Source: Arthrobacter sp. RIT-PI-e
Lineage (GTDB): Bacteria > Actinomycetota > Actinomycetes > Actinomycetales > Micrococcaceae
Direction: 5' to 3'
DNA length: 64,000 bases
NCBI RefSeq assembly: GCF_001187915.1
Contig: NZ_LGIU01000064.1
Location: 1-64,000 of the forward strand
The translations under genes and the position numbers were made by a program. Below are positions 11,153-22,094 of the stretch, in pieces (the first letter of the stretch is position 1; each line of letters begins with the position of its first letter). Under the pieces are notes generated by a model. That model searched no databases, was not told the origin of the DNA, and was given only the letters and a program-made list of their open reading frames with translations.

Positions 11153-13690
11153 ATGAGGATCCACGAGCACCTGCCCCGGCACGAGAACGGCGAGCTCCCC
11201 GCGGACGCCGTCTACGCAGCATTCACCGGGTGGGCGGGCGCACGCGGTCTCACCCTCTACCCCGCCCAGGACGAGGCGGCGATGGAACTCGTCTCCGGGA
11301 ACAACGTGATCCTCGCGACGCCCACCGGGTCGGGCAAGTCGCTCGTGGCGATCGCGGCGCACCTGAAGTCCTTCGCTGAGGGGCGCACCAGCTACTACAC
11401 GGCACCGATCAAGGCGCTCGTCTCCGAGAAGTTCTTCGCGCTCTGCGAGATCTTCGGCCCGGAGAACGTGGGCATGATCACCGGGGACTCCGGTGTGAAC
11501 CAGGACGCCCCGATCATCTGCTGCACAGCGGAGATCCTGGCGAACCTCGCACTGCGCGAGGGTGCGGACGCCGACGTCGACACCGTGGTGATGGACGAGT
11601 TCCACTTCTACTCGGACCCGCAGCGCGGCTGGGCGTGGCAGGTACCGCTGCTGGAGCTGCCCCAGGCGCAGTTCCTGCTGATGTCCGCGACCCTGGGCGA
11701 CGTCACCCGCTTCGAGGAGGACCTCACCGCGCGCACCGGCCGGGACACCGCCACGGTCACCTCCGTGGAGCGCCCGATCCCCCTGCACTTCTACTACGCG
11801 GAGACCCCGGTCCAGGAATCCCTCGAGGAGCTGCTCTCCACGGGTCAGGCACCGGTGTACGTGGTGCACTTCAGCCAGGCCGAGGCGATCGAGCGGGCAC
11901 AGAACCTGATGAGCGTGAACGTCTGCACAAGGGAGGAGAAGGACCGCATCGGGGAGCTGATCGCCGGGTTCCGGTTCTCCTCCGGGTTCGGCAAGACCCT
12001 CAACCGCCTCGTGCGCCACGGGATCGGGGTGCACCACGCGGGCATGCTGCCCAAGTACCGGCGCCTGGTCGAGCAGCTCGCGCAGGCAGGTCTGCTGAAG
12101 GTGATCTGCGGTACGGACACCCTCGGTGTGGGCATCAACGTGCCGATCCGCACGGTGCTGCTCACCGCGCTCAGCAAGTACGACGGCGTCCGCACCCGGG
12201 TGCTCAATGCCCGTGAGTTCCACCAGATCTCGGGACGCGCCGGCCGGGCGGGGTACGACACCGCCGGGACCGTGGTGGTGCAGGCGCCCGACCACGTGGT
12301 GGAGAACACCAAGGCTCTGGCTAAGGCGGTCTCGAAGTTCGGCGACGACCAGAAGAAGCTCCGCCAGGTGGTGCGGAAGAAGCCGCCGCAGGGCTTCGTC
12401 TCCTGGGGCAGACCCACCTACGAGCGCCTCGTGGAAAGTGTCCCGGACCCGCTGACGTCGTCGTTCTCGGTGAGCCACGCGATGATCCTGAACCTCCTCG
12501 AGCGGCCCGGTGACCCGTTCGCGGCGGCGCGACGGCTCCTGACGGAGAACCACGAGAGCCGGGCGTCCCAGCTGCGGCTGATGCGCCGCGCGCTGGGGAT
12601 CTACCGCGAGCTCGTCGCCGCCGACGTGGTGGAGCGGCTCCCGGAGCCCGAACCCGACGGACGCCAGGCACGGCTCCGGGTGCACCTGCAGGCCAACTTC
12701 GCCCTCAACCAGCCGCTCTCCCCGTTCGCATTGGCCGCCCTGGACCTCCTCGACCCGGAGTCACCGGGGTACGCCCTCGACGTCGTCTCCGTGATCGAGG
12801 CGATCCTCGAGAAGCCACGCCAGGTCCTCAACGCCCAGGAGAAGAAGGCCCGCGGCGAGGCCGTGGCGGCCATGAAGTCCGAGGGGCTGGACTACGACGC
12901 CCGGATGGCGCGCCTCGAGGAGATCGGCTACCCCAAGCCGCTCGAGGAACTGCTGCAGCAGTCCTTCGAGGTGTACCGGGGCTCGGCGCCGTGGCTCGGT
13001 GACTTCGAGCTGGCCCCGAAGTCGATCGTGCGCGACATGTACGAGCGGGCCATGAGCTTCGGGGAGTACGTGGCGTTCTACGCGCTCACCCGCTCCGAGG
13101 GCATCCTGCTGCGCTACCTCGCCGACTGCTACAAGGCCCTGCGGCACACGGTGCCCACCGAGGCGCTGCGCGAGGACCTCAGCGACGTCATCGAGTGGCT
13201 CGGCGAACTGGTGCGCCAGGTGGACAGCTCCCTGCTGGACGAGTGGACCCAGCTCGCCGCCGGCGGGTCGGTGATCGCCGGGACCGCCGTCGACCTCGCC
13301 GAGGAGCCGCCGTCGGTGACCTCCAACGAGCGCGCCTTCCGCGTGATGGTGCGCAACGAGATGTTCCAGCGCGTCAAGCTCTTCGCCGACGAGCAGGACG
13401 AGGCCCTCGGGGTCCTCGACGGCGGGTCCGGCTGGACGGCGGACCGCTGGGCCGAGGCCCTGGACGGGTACTTCGGCGACTACGAGGACATCGACGACGG
13501 CCCGGACGCCCGCGGGCCCGCCCTGCTGCTGATCACCAGGGCACCCGGGATCTGGAAGGTCCGGCAGATCCTCAAGGACCCGGAGAGCAACAACGACTGG
13601 GGCATCAACGCGGAGATCGACCTCGCGGCGTCGGACGAGGCGGGGGCACCCGTGGTGCGGATCCTCGGGGTCGGGGCACCTGCGGCCTGA
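11153..13690 (+). CDS. Ski2-like DEAD/DEAH-box helicase with DUF3516-type C-terminus
   Basis: 845 residues. Helicase motifs in order: Walker A ATPTGSGKS near residue 60, DEFH box (VVMDEFHFYSD), SATLGD, the Ski2-type GVHHAGMLPKYR, and SGRAGRAGYD as motif VI. The C-terminal 400 residues match the actinobacterial architecture annotated as DUF3516. Ski2-like enzymes unwind RNA or DNA; the actual substrate here is unknown. A TAGGCT box at 11138-11143 stands 9 bases before the ATG without a Shine-Dalgarno. It is monocistronic, followed by a hairpin at 13703-13727. Confidence 0.88.
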   Translation: MRIHEHLPRHENGELPADAVYAAFTGWAGARGLTLYPAQDEAAMELVSGNNVILATPTGSGKSLVAIAAHLKSFAEGRTSYYTAPIKALVSEKFFALCEIFGPENVGMITGDSGVNQDAPIICCTAEILANLALREGADADVDTVVMDEFHFYSDPQRGWAWQVPLLELPQAQFLLMSATLGDVTRFEEDLTARTGRDTATVTSVERPIPLHFYYAETPVQESLEELLSTGQAPVYVVHFSQAEAIERAQNLMSVNVCTREEKDRIGELIAGFRFSSGFGKTLNRLVRHGIGVHHAGMLPKYRRLVEQLAQAGLLKVICGTDTLGVGINVPIRTVLLTALSKYDGVRTRVLNAREFHQISGRAGRAGYDTAGTVVVQAPDHVVENTKALAKAVSKFGDDQKKLRQVVRKKPPQGFVSWGRPTYERLVESVPDPLTSSFSVSHAMILNLLERPGDPFAAARRLLTENHESRASQLRLMRRALGIYRELVAADVVERLPEPEPDGRQARLRVHLQANFALNQPLSPFALAALDLLDPESPGYALDVVSVIEAILEKPRQVLNAQEKKARGEAVAAMKSEGLDYDARMARLEEIGYPKPLEELLQQSFEVYRGSAPWLGDFELAPKSIVRDMYERAMSFGEYVAFYALTRSEGILLRYLADCYKALRHTVPTEALREDLSDVIEWLGELVRQVDSSLLDEWTQLAAGGSVIAGTAVDLAEEPPSVTSNERAFRVMVRNEMFQRVKLFADEQDEALGVLDGGSGWTADRWAEALDGYFGDYEDIDDGPDARGPALLLITRAPGIWKVRQILKDPESNNDWGINAEIDLAASDEAGAPVVRILGVGAPAA

Positions 13691-13702
13691 TGCCGTAGGT
13701 CG

Positions 13703-13727
13703 GGCCGGCCGGATCCACGGGCCGGCC
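13703..13727 (+). terminator. Candidate terminator of the helicase gene
   Basis: GGCCGGCC at 13703-13710 pairs with the same self-complementary octamer at 13720-13727 around a 9-base loop. No U tract follows, as is common in high-GC actinobacteria. It lies 13 bases after the helicase stop and upstream of the GNAT promoter. Confidence 0.55.
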
Positions 13728-13756
13728 TGATCCTGGGTCGTGGCTAGGCTGGGAGC

Positions 13757-14233
13757 ATGAACACGATACGGGAAGCACGGCCGGCGGACGTGCCGGTCAT
13801 CCTCCAGCTCATCCACGACCTCGCCCTCTACGAGCGGGAGCCCGACGCCGTCCGGAACACCGCCGGGTCCCTCACCGAGGCGCTGTTCGGGGAACGTCCC
13901 ACCATCTATGCGCACGTGGCCGAGGCGCACGGGGAGGTACAGGGCTTCGCCCTGTGGTTCCTCAACTACTCCACCTGGGAGGGCGTCAACGGGATCTACC
14001 TCGAGGACCTCTACGTCCGCCCCGAGGCGCGCGGCGCCGGTCACGGGACGGCCCTGCTGGCGAACCTCGCGCGCATCGCCTCGACACGCGGCTACGCACG
14101 GGTGGAGTGGTCGGTGCTGAACTGGAACGAGCCGTCCATCAGCTTCTACGAGAGCCTCGGCGCGTACCGGCAGTCGGACTGGAGCACGTTCCGCCTGACC
14201 GGTCCCGCGCTCGCCGAGGTGGCCGCCCGATGA
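13757..14233 (+). CDS. GNAT N-acetyltransferase (diamine/thialysine acetyltransferase-like)
   Basis: 158 residues, a complete single GNAT domain. The sequence resembles the spermidine/thialysine acetyltransferase group: IREARPADVPVILQLIHDLA at the N-terminus, LEDLYVRPEARGAGHGTALL as the acetyl-CoA-binding motif A, and WSVLNWNEPSISFYESLGA near the end. The acceptor is probably an amine, but this is inferred. TAGGCT at 13745-13750 lies 6 bases before the ATG, so translation is probably leaderless. Its stop overlaps the next start (ATGA), coupling it to the peptidase gene. Confidence 0.85.
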   Translation: MNTIREARPADVPVILQLIHDLALYEREPDAVRNTAGSLTEALFGERPTIYAHVAEAHGEVQGFALWFLNYSTWEGVNGIYLEDLYVRPEARGAGHGTALLANLARIASTRGYARVEWSVLNWNEPSISFYESLGAYRQSDWSTFRLTGPALAEVAAR

Positions 14234-15573
14234 GCCCGCACGACTCCACCGATCAGCTGACCGGTCAGCAGCCCGAGCAGCACCGGGTCACTCCCACCAG
14301 GGTGATGCGGGGCATGCGCTCCACCGGCCACACCTTCCGCGTACCCCTCGACCACGCCGACCCGGCGTCGCCGGTCATCGAGGTGTTCGCGCGGGAGTAC
14401 TCCTCCACGGACCACGACGATGAGGAGGTCGCACGCCTGCCCTGGCTGCTCTTCCTGCAGGGAGGCCCGGGTGGGCGCGGTGCACGCGTCACGCAGCTCT
14501 CCGGATGGATGAAGGCCGCCGCCCGCGAGTTCCGCATCCTCATGCTGGACCAGCGCGGAACGGGTCTGTCCACCCCGGCGGACGCCACGACCCTCGCCTC
14601 GCTGCCCTCCCCCGAGGCGCAGGCCGGGTATCTCCGGCACTTCCGGGCGGAGGCGATCGTGGCCGACGCGGAGCTCATCCGCGCGCGGCTCGGCAGCCCG
14701 CCGTGGGCCGTCCTCGGGCAGAGCTACGGCGGGTTCTGCACCCTGACGTACCTCTCGAACGCACCCGAGGGGCTGGACCGCGCACTGATCACCGGCGGGC
14801 TCGCGCCCCTGACCGGATCACCGGACCAGGTGTACCGGGCCACCTTCGCCCGCGTGGAGGCGCGCCTTCGCGAGTACTTCTCCTGGTACCCGGAGGACCG
14901 CATACTCGTCACGCGGATCGCCCGCCACCTGGACGCCGTGGCCGAGTACCTGCCGAGCGGCGAACGGCTCACCACCCGCCGGTTCCAGATGGTCGGATCG
15001 CTCCTCGGGGGCAACACGCGGGTGCACGGGCTGCACTACCTGCTCGAGGACGCCTTCGTCACCACCGACGACGGCGACCGCCTGTCCGCGACGTTCCTGG
15101 AGCAGGTGCACGCCCTGGTGAGCAGGGCCTCGCAGCCGCTGTACGCGCTGCTCCACGAGTCGATCTACTGCCAGGGCGCCGCGTCCTCCTGGTCGGCGGA
15201 GCGCGTGCTCGAGGAGTACCCGCAGTTCCGCCCCGACGCCGAGGAGCCCCTGCTCACCGGGGAGATGGTCTACCCCTGGTACTTCGAGGAGGATCCGGCA
15301 CTGCGGCCCCTGCAACCGGTCGCCGAGCTCCTCGCCGCCGAGGAGCACTGGGGCCGGCTCTACGATGTGGACGTCCTGGCCACGAACACCGTACCCGCGG
15401 CCGCCGCCGTCTACCGGGACGACATCTTCGTGGACCGGGACCTGTCCCTCCGCACGGCGGCCCAGGTGCGCGGCCTCCGGGTCTGGGAGACCGGCGACTT
15501 CCACCACGACGGCATCTCGGACGACGGCGAGGCGATCTTCGACCGGCTGCTCGCCCTCACGCGGGGCTCCTGA
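14230..15573 (+). CDS. Proline iminopeptidase-like alpha/beta hydrolase (S33)
   Basis: 447 residues. The oxyanion motif QGGPGGRG and nucleophile motif GQSYGGFC are those of S33 proline iminopeptidases, and MLDQRGTGLSTP is the DQRG signature. A C-terminal GDFHHDGI supplies the likely catalytic histidine. It removes N-terminal proline or related residues from peptides in the cytosol; no signal peptide is seen. The ATG overlaps the preceding TGA (ATGA), so it forms a two-gene operon with the acetyltransferase. The first 30 residues are variable and may be partly disordered. Confidence 0.88.
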   Translation: MSPHDSTDQLTGQQPEQHRVTPTRVMRGMRSTGHTFRVPLDHADPASPVIEVFAREYSSTDHDDEEVARLPWLLFLQGGPGGRGARVTQLSGWMKAAAREFRILMLDQRGTGLSTPADATTLASLPSPEAQAGYLRHFRAEAIVADAELIRARLGSPPWAVLGQSYGGFCTLTYLSNAPEGLDRALITGGLAPLTGSPDQVYRATFARVEARLREYFSWYPEDRILVTRIARHLDAVAEYLPSGERLTTRRFQMVGSLLGGNTRVHGLHYLLEDAFVTTDDGDRLSATFLEQVHALVSRASQPLYALLHESIYCQGAASSWSAERVLEEYPQFRPDAEEPLLTGEMVYPWYFEEDPALRPLQPVAELLAAEEHWGRLYDVDVLATNTVPAAAAVYRDDIFVDRDLSLRTAAQVRGLRVWETGDFHHDGISDDGEAIFDRLLALTRGS

Positions 15574-15578
15574 GGGCG

Positions 15579-15630
15579 CAGGTCCGGTACCGCGGGCCCG
15601 CAGGGCGCCGGGTACCGGGTACCGGACCTG
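15579..15630. terminator. Bidirectional terminator between peptidase and terC
   Basis: CAGGTCCGGTACC (15579-15591) and GGTACCGGACCTG (15618-15630) form a perfect 13-bp stem with a 26-base loop, placed between two converging genes. Confidence 0.75.
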
Positions 15631-15635
15631 GAGTG

Positions 15636-16697
15636 CTAGTGGCGCGGTTCCTTGGTGCCGGCGTCGTCCGCCGCCCCGTCGAGGCCGTCGCTGACACCGG
15701 GTGAGTCCTGCCCGGACGCCTCGGTCTCCAGCGAGCGCGAGCGCAGCAGGCTCGCGACCACCGCGACGAGGATCGTGCCGAGGATGACCGCCAGGGACAC
15801 GAAGGTGGGGATCTCAGGGGCCCACGCGACGTGCTCGCCCCCGTTGATGAACGGCAGCTCGTTCACGTGCAGGGCGTGGAGGATCAGCTTCACGCCGATG
15901 AACGCGAGGATCACGGACAGCGCGTGCTTGAGGTAGACCAGGCGGGTCATGAGCCCGCCGAGCAGGAAGTACAGCTGCCGCAGTCCCATGAGCGCGAAGA
16001 TGTTGGCGGTGAAGACGATGAACGCGCTCTGGGTGAGACCGAAGATCGCGGGGATGGAGTCGACGGCGAACAGGAGGTCCGTCAGCCCGATCGTCACGAA
16101 GACGATCAGCATGGGGGTAAACACCTTCCTGCCGTCCACCACGGTGCGGATCCTGTTGCCGTCGTAGGACTCGGACATCGGCAGGACCGACTTCAGCTTG
16201 CCGATCAGCTTGTTCTCGCCCGCGTCCTCCTCGTCCTCACCGGAGTCCGCGGCCTGCTTGTACGCGGTGTAGAGGAGGAAGGCACCGAAGATGTAGAAGA
16301 TCCAGCTGAAGTTCTCGATCACCGCGGCGCCGAGGGCGATGAAGATGCCGCGGAGCACCAGCGCGATGATGATACCCACCATCAGGACCTCCTGCTGGTA
16401 CTTCCGGGGTACCGAGAAGCGGGCCATGATGATGATGAAGACGAAGAGGTTGTCGATGCTCAGGCTGTACTCGGTGACCCAGCCGGCGATGAACTGCCCG
16501 CCGTACTCCGGTCCGGCGACGGCGAACATGAGCGCCGCGAACACGAGCGCGAGACCGACGTAGAACGCGACCCAGAGACCGGCCTCCTTCATGGACGGCT
16601 CGTGGGGACGCTTGAGGACGAGCAGCAGGTCGAGGAGCAGGACGAGGCCGAGCACGACGAACGTACCGATCTCGAAGGCGACGGGGAGTGTGGGCAC
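15636..16697 (-). CDS. TerC-family integral membrane protein, probable Mn2+ exporter
   Basis: 353 residues with about eight or nine membrane segments and the TerC signatures TEYSLSIDNLFVF and TDLLFAVDSIPAIF, whose paired aspartates are thought to bind the metal. A charged loop (DSGEDEEDAGENK) separates the halves and the last 40 residues are acidic and disordered. The family includes Alx of E. coli and manganese exporters of Bacillus. The yybP-ykoY riboswitch upstream argues for manganese rather than tellurite. GTG start at 16697 with AGAGG 8 bases upstream. Confidence 0.92.
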   Translation of the reverse strand: MPTLPVAFEIGTFVVLGLVLLLDLLLVLKRPHEPSMKEAGLWVAFYVGLALVFAALMFAVAGPEYGGQFIAGWVTEYSLSIDNLFVFIIIMARFSVPRKYQQEVLMVGIIIALVLRGIFIALGAAVIENFSWIFYIFGAFLLYTAYKQAADSGEDEEDAGENKLIGKLKSVLPMSESYDGNRIRTVVDGRKVFTPMLIVFVTIGLTDLLFAVDSIPAIFGLTQSAFIVFTANIFALMGLRQLYFLLGGLMTRLVYLKHALSVILAFIGVKLILHALHVNELPFINGGEHVAWAPEIPTFVSLAVILGTILVAVVASLLRSRSLETEASGQDSPGVSDGLDGAADDAGTKEPRH

Positions 16698-16759
16698 GGC
16701 AGGGCCTCTCAGAGGGTACGGGTGATTGCCGCAAGTCTCTCCGCCGCGATGCTACCGCT

Positions 16760-16835
16760 GGCTGCTACGTCCGGCGGGGCAACGGTGCCCCACGTGTTGA
16801 CGTCCGTAGCTCTTGGGATACTCCCCTACGTCCGG
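16760..16835 (-). ncRNA. yybP-ykoY manganese riboswitch in the terC leader
   Basis: Read on the minus strand, the conserved GGGGAGTA is at 16826-16819, then GCTACG at 16810-16805, GTCAACAC at 16801-16794, a hairpin GGGGCA/TGCCCC (16791-16776) and CGTAGC at 16769-16764, which pairs with GCTACG. This is the actinobacterial form of the Mn2+-sensing yybP-ykoY motif, commonly found before terC genes. A TACCAT box about 15 bases upstream could be its promoter. It would switch on export when Mn2+ is high. Outer boundaries are approximate. Confidence 0.85.
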
Positions 16836-16869
16836 AGCCGATGGTACTCCTACCGGGCAGCGCCGACGA

Positions 16870-16902
16870 ATCCACGGATCGTCCGCGAGCCGCATCCGTG
16901 GA

Positions 16903-16903
<1 letters not shown>
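16870..16903 (-). terminator. Candidate uvrB terminator overlapping the stop codon
   Basis: ATCCACGGAT (16870-16879) and ATCCGTGGAT (16894-16903) form a 10-bp stem with a 14-base loop. The stem begins within the uvrB stop codon on the minus strand; there is no clear U tract. Confidence 0.6.
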
Positions 16904-18984
<2,081 letters not shown>

Positions 18985-19102
18985 GCTCCAACGGTAGTCC
19001 CTGCCGGTGACGAACGGACCATGATCTGCTCCGGGCGGACAGCTCGCGCGACGGTTCCCGACGGTGGTCCGACACGGGTCCCGACGGAGGACGCCGTTCG
19101 GC

Positions 19103-20077
19103 TCACCTGCCGCCCGTGAGGGTGACGACGACGTCGTACGCCGGATCGGCCGCGCGGTGCACCGGGGCGGCCGACGACGCCTCCGCCTCGCGTGCGGAGC
19201 GCGGGTAGCCGGCTCCCGCGACCGCGGCCGAGACGGTACCGAGGTCCTGCGATCCGGGGACCTGGACGCGGAGGACGGCACGCCGCGCGTCGTCCTCGTG
19301 CCCGGAGGTTCCGTCCCCGGCCTCCCCGGACGCCGCGCCGGCCCCGGATCCCTCGACGACGACGTCGGCGGGCAGCACCGCCGCGAGCTTCGCCCGGACG
19401 CGGGGGTCGAGGTCCCCCGTCCCGTCGAGCCCGGTCCGGACCGAGCCCGGCGCGGACGCCGGTCTGCCTGCCCGGAGATCGGCGGCGAAGGGCTCGATGC
19501 GCTCGTGCCACAGGGCGTCCGTCGCCGCCAGGAGGTCCTCCAGCCCGCGCTCGTTGGGGAGGACCGCGTCGGCCGCCCGGAGCCGTTCGTCCCGCGGGGC
19601 CTGGGCGGCGATGCGCTGCTCGGCGTCCTCGCGCCGCATGCCGCGCTGCTCCACCATGCGGCGCACCCGCAGCTCGTCCGCGGCGTCGACGACCACCACC
19701 TTGTGGAAGCGTGCGGCCTGCCCGGTCTCCACCAGCAGCGGGATGTCCTCGACCACCACGGAGTCCCCGGGTGCCCGCTCGATCAGGGTCGCGGAGGCGG
19801 CGCGCACCCGGGGGTGGATGATGGCGTTGAGCCGTGCGCGTGCGGCGTCGTCGCCGAAGACCAGGCGTCCGAGGGCCGGGCGGTCCAGGGTGCCGTCCGC
19901 GCCGAGGACGTCCGGACCGAAGGCGTCGACCACCTCCCCGAGCCCCTCGGAGCCCGGCTCCACCACCTCGCGGGCCAGCAGATCGGCGTCCACGAGGACG
20001 GCCCCGAGGTCCCCGAGCCGGCCGGCCACCACGGACTTGCCCGCGGCGATGCCTCCTGTGAGTCCGATGCGCAGCAT
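19103..20077 (-). CDS. coaE: Dephospho-CoA kinase with C-terminal extension
   Basis: 324 residues against about 200 for ordinary CoaE. The kinase part has the P-loop [10 protein letters not shown] at residues 6-15, [14 protein letters not shown] and DIPLLVE; it phosphorylates dephospho-CoA in the last step of CoA synthesis. Residues from about 205 on form an Ala/Gly-rich extension of unknown role, in the place where many actinobacterial CoaE proteins carry a GrpB/UPF0157 domain; only a vague remnant is seen. TAGGGT at 20084-20089 lies 6 bases before the ATG, so the mRNA is likely leaderless. Confidence 0.93.
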   Translation of the reverse strand: MLRIGLTGGIAAGKSVVAGRLGDLGAVLVDADLLAREVVEPGSEGLGEVVDAFGPDVLGADGTLDRPALGRLVFGDDAARARLNAIIHPRVRAASATLIERAPGDSVVVEDIPLLVETGQAARFHKVVVVDAADELRVRRMVEQRGMRREDAEQRIAAQAPRDERLRAADAVLPNERGLEDLLAATDALWHERIEPFAADLRAGRPASAPGSVRTGLDGTGDLDPRVRAKLAAVLPADVVVEGSGAGAASGEAGDGTSGHEDDARRAVLRVQVPGSQDLGTVSAAVAGAGYPRSAREAEASSAAPVHRAADPAYDVVVTLTGGR

Positions 20078-20278
20078 GCCTCCACCCTAGCGACACCCGA
20101 CGGGGCCGTCCCTCGGTACTTCGGTCTTCTGCTCCTACGGAACCGGCGCGGGACCAGCGGACGGCGGCGGTGCAGCAGGGGTCCGGTCCTGTCAATCGCA
20201 CCCATGCGATGCAGGCTGGGCCGGAAACAGTCGGAGCCCCCTCCTACGCTGAGGGTACTGAGCATCGAAGGAGGGCCT

Positions 20279-21934
20279 GTGACCGTCACAGTGCAGGAGC
20301 TACGGCAGACAGCGGAGTACGTGTTCGGCTGGGAGGAGCTGCGCCCCGGTCAGCAGCGGGCCATGGAAGCGGTCCTGGAGGGGCACAGCGTCCTGTGCGT
20401 CATGCCCACCGGGGCCGGGAAGTCCGCGATCTACCAGGTCCCGGGACTGGCCCTGCCGGGCATCACCGTGGTGATCTCACCCCTGATCGCCCTCCAGCAG
20501 GACCAGGCGGCCTCCATCAACGAGCGCCTCGCCCGTCCGCGCGCGTTCGTCCTGAACTCGGGCAAGAAGAAGCGCGAGATCGAGGCGGCGTGGGCCGCGG
20601 CGGAGAACCGGGACGAGACCGAGCGCGCCAAGTTCCTGTTCCTCGCACCCGAGCAGCTGGCCCGGGAGGAGGTCGGGGCCCGGCTGCGTGCCCTCGACGT
20701 CTGTCTGGTGGTGGTGGACGAGGCGCACTGCGTGTCCTCCTGGGGTCACGACTTCCGCCCCGACTACCTCCAGCTCGGGCACCTCATCAGGGATCTCGAC
20801 GTCCCCACGATCGCCCTCACCGCCACGGCGTCGCACTCCACGCAGAGGGAGATCATCGAGCGCCTGCACCTCCGCGAGCCCGTCGAGGTGATCGAGAGCT
20901 TCGACCGCCCCAACCTGTTCCTCGACGTGGTGCAGCACGTGGGGAAGACCGACAAGCTCGACGCCGTCCACGACCAGGTACTGACCCTCGGCGGGCACGG
21001 GCTGGTGTACGTGGCGACGAAGAAGGCCGCCGACCTGCTCGCCGAGCGCCTCCGGTCCTCGGGCCGTTCCGCCGACGTCTACCACGCGGGGCGGACCAAG
21101 GAGGAGCGCGAGAGCGTCCACGAGGCGTTCCTGGACGGCAGCATCGACGTGGTGGTCGCCACGACCGCCTACGGCATGGGCATCGACAAAGCCGACGTCC
21201 GCTTCGTGGTGCACGCCGACATCTCCGACTCGCTGGACAGCTACTACCAGGAGATCGGACGGGGAGGACGCGACGGGCTCGAGACCCGGGCGGTGCTCCA
21301 CTACCGGCCGGAGGACCTCTCGCTGCGCCGGTTTTTCGCCGCGAAGACCGCCGGCAAGAAGGATCTCGAGCAGCTCTTCCTCCTCCTCGTCGCACAGGGC
21401 AAGCCGATGCGTCCCGCGAAGCTCAAGGAGATCTCCGGGCTGTCCGCGCGCAAGCTCAGCGGGCTGCTCAACGTCCTGGAGGCCTCGCACGGCATCGACG
21501 ACGGCGCGAAGGGGTACCGGGTGCGGGACATCCCGCCCCGCCAGGCCGTCCGCCAGGCCGTCGAGTACATCGAGAACCGGGAGCGGATCGACGAGTCGCG
21601 GATCGAGATGGCACGCCGGTACGCCGAGACGAGGTCGTGCCGCCGACGCGCGCTGCTGAGCTACTTCGGGGAGGAACTGCCCGTGGCCTGCGGCAACTGC
21701 GACAACTGTCTGCGCCACAGCCCGGAGGGCCGCTCGGACGCGGGCGGGACCGCCGCCCCGAAACCGTTCGGCGTCGACAGCGTGGTGGAGCACCCCGAGT
21801 GGGGCACCGGCACCGTGATGGGGTACGAGGACGACGTCGTGACCGTCCTGTTCGACACCGTGGGGTACAAGACGCTCTCGGTGCACCTGGTGGAGGAGAA
21901 GCACCTGCTGACCGAGGTCGCCGCGGCGGGGTGA
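20279..21934 (+). CDS. recQ: RecQ-family ATP-dependent DNA helicase
   Basis: 551 residues. Motifs: Walker A MPTGAGKS near residue 45, [17 protein letters not shown] (DEAH box with the RecQ aromatic loop) and GRGGRDG (motif VI). The RQC zinc site is [13 protein letters not shown]...CGNCDNC. There is no HRDC domain; instead the last 55 residues form a small beta-rich module ([19 protein letters not shown]) like DUF3553. The GTG start has an excellent AAGGAGG 5 bases upstream. Within the preceding 200 bases, TACGCT is a possible -10. It unwinds DNA 3' to 5' in recombination and fork repair. Confidence 0.93.
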   Translation: MTVTVQELRQTAEYVFGWEELRPGQQRAMEAVLEGHSVLCVMPTGAGKSAIYQVPGLALPGITVVISPLIALQQDQAASINERLARPRAFVLNSGKKKREIEAAWAAAENRDETERAKFLFLAPEQLAREEVGARLRALDVCLVVVDEAHCVSSWGHDFRPDYLQLGHLIRDLDVPTIALTATASHSTQREIIERLHLREPVEVIESFDRPNLFLDVVQHVGKTDKLDAVHDQVLTLGGHGLVYVATKKAADLLAERLRSSGRSADVYHAGRTKEERESVHEAFLDGSIDVVVATTAYGMGIDKADVRFVVHADISDSLDSYYQEIGRGGRDGLETRAVLHYRPEDLSLRRFFAAKTAGKKDLEQLFLLLVAQGKPMRPAKLKEISGLSARKLSGLLNVLEASHGIDDGAKGYRVRDIPPRQAVRQAVEYIENRERIDESRIEMARRYAETRSCRRRALLSYFGEELPVACGNCDNCLRHSPEGRSDAGGTAAPKPFGVDSVVEHPEWGTGTVMGYEDDVVTVLFDTVGYKTLSVHLVEEKHLLTEVAAAG

Positions 21935-22094
21935 GGGGTCGGAGGGCCGGAGTCATCCACCCTCCGGGACGGACCTGCCGGCAGCAGCCGTTCCGACCCG
22001 CCGACCGCGGTGGCGATCGCCGGACCGCCGGGACGTGCATCCATAGGGGGTATCGGGGCCGGATCGGGACGTGCAGCCGCCTAGGATGGGCTGA

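Noticed and set aside
10337-12685. A 782-codon minus-strand frame joining the methyltransferase to sequence opposite the helicase
   Set aside because: Only the last 257 codons match a family; the rest is antisense to the helicase gene.
18985-19102. SOS box upstream of uvrB
   Set aside because: A CGAAC half site occurs but no matching GTTCG at the right spacing.
19064-20278. Upstream in-frame extension of RecQ by 405 codons
   Set aside because: It runs antisense to coaE; the GTG at 20279 has an AAGGAGG site and the conserved RecQ start.
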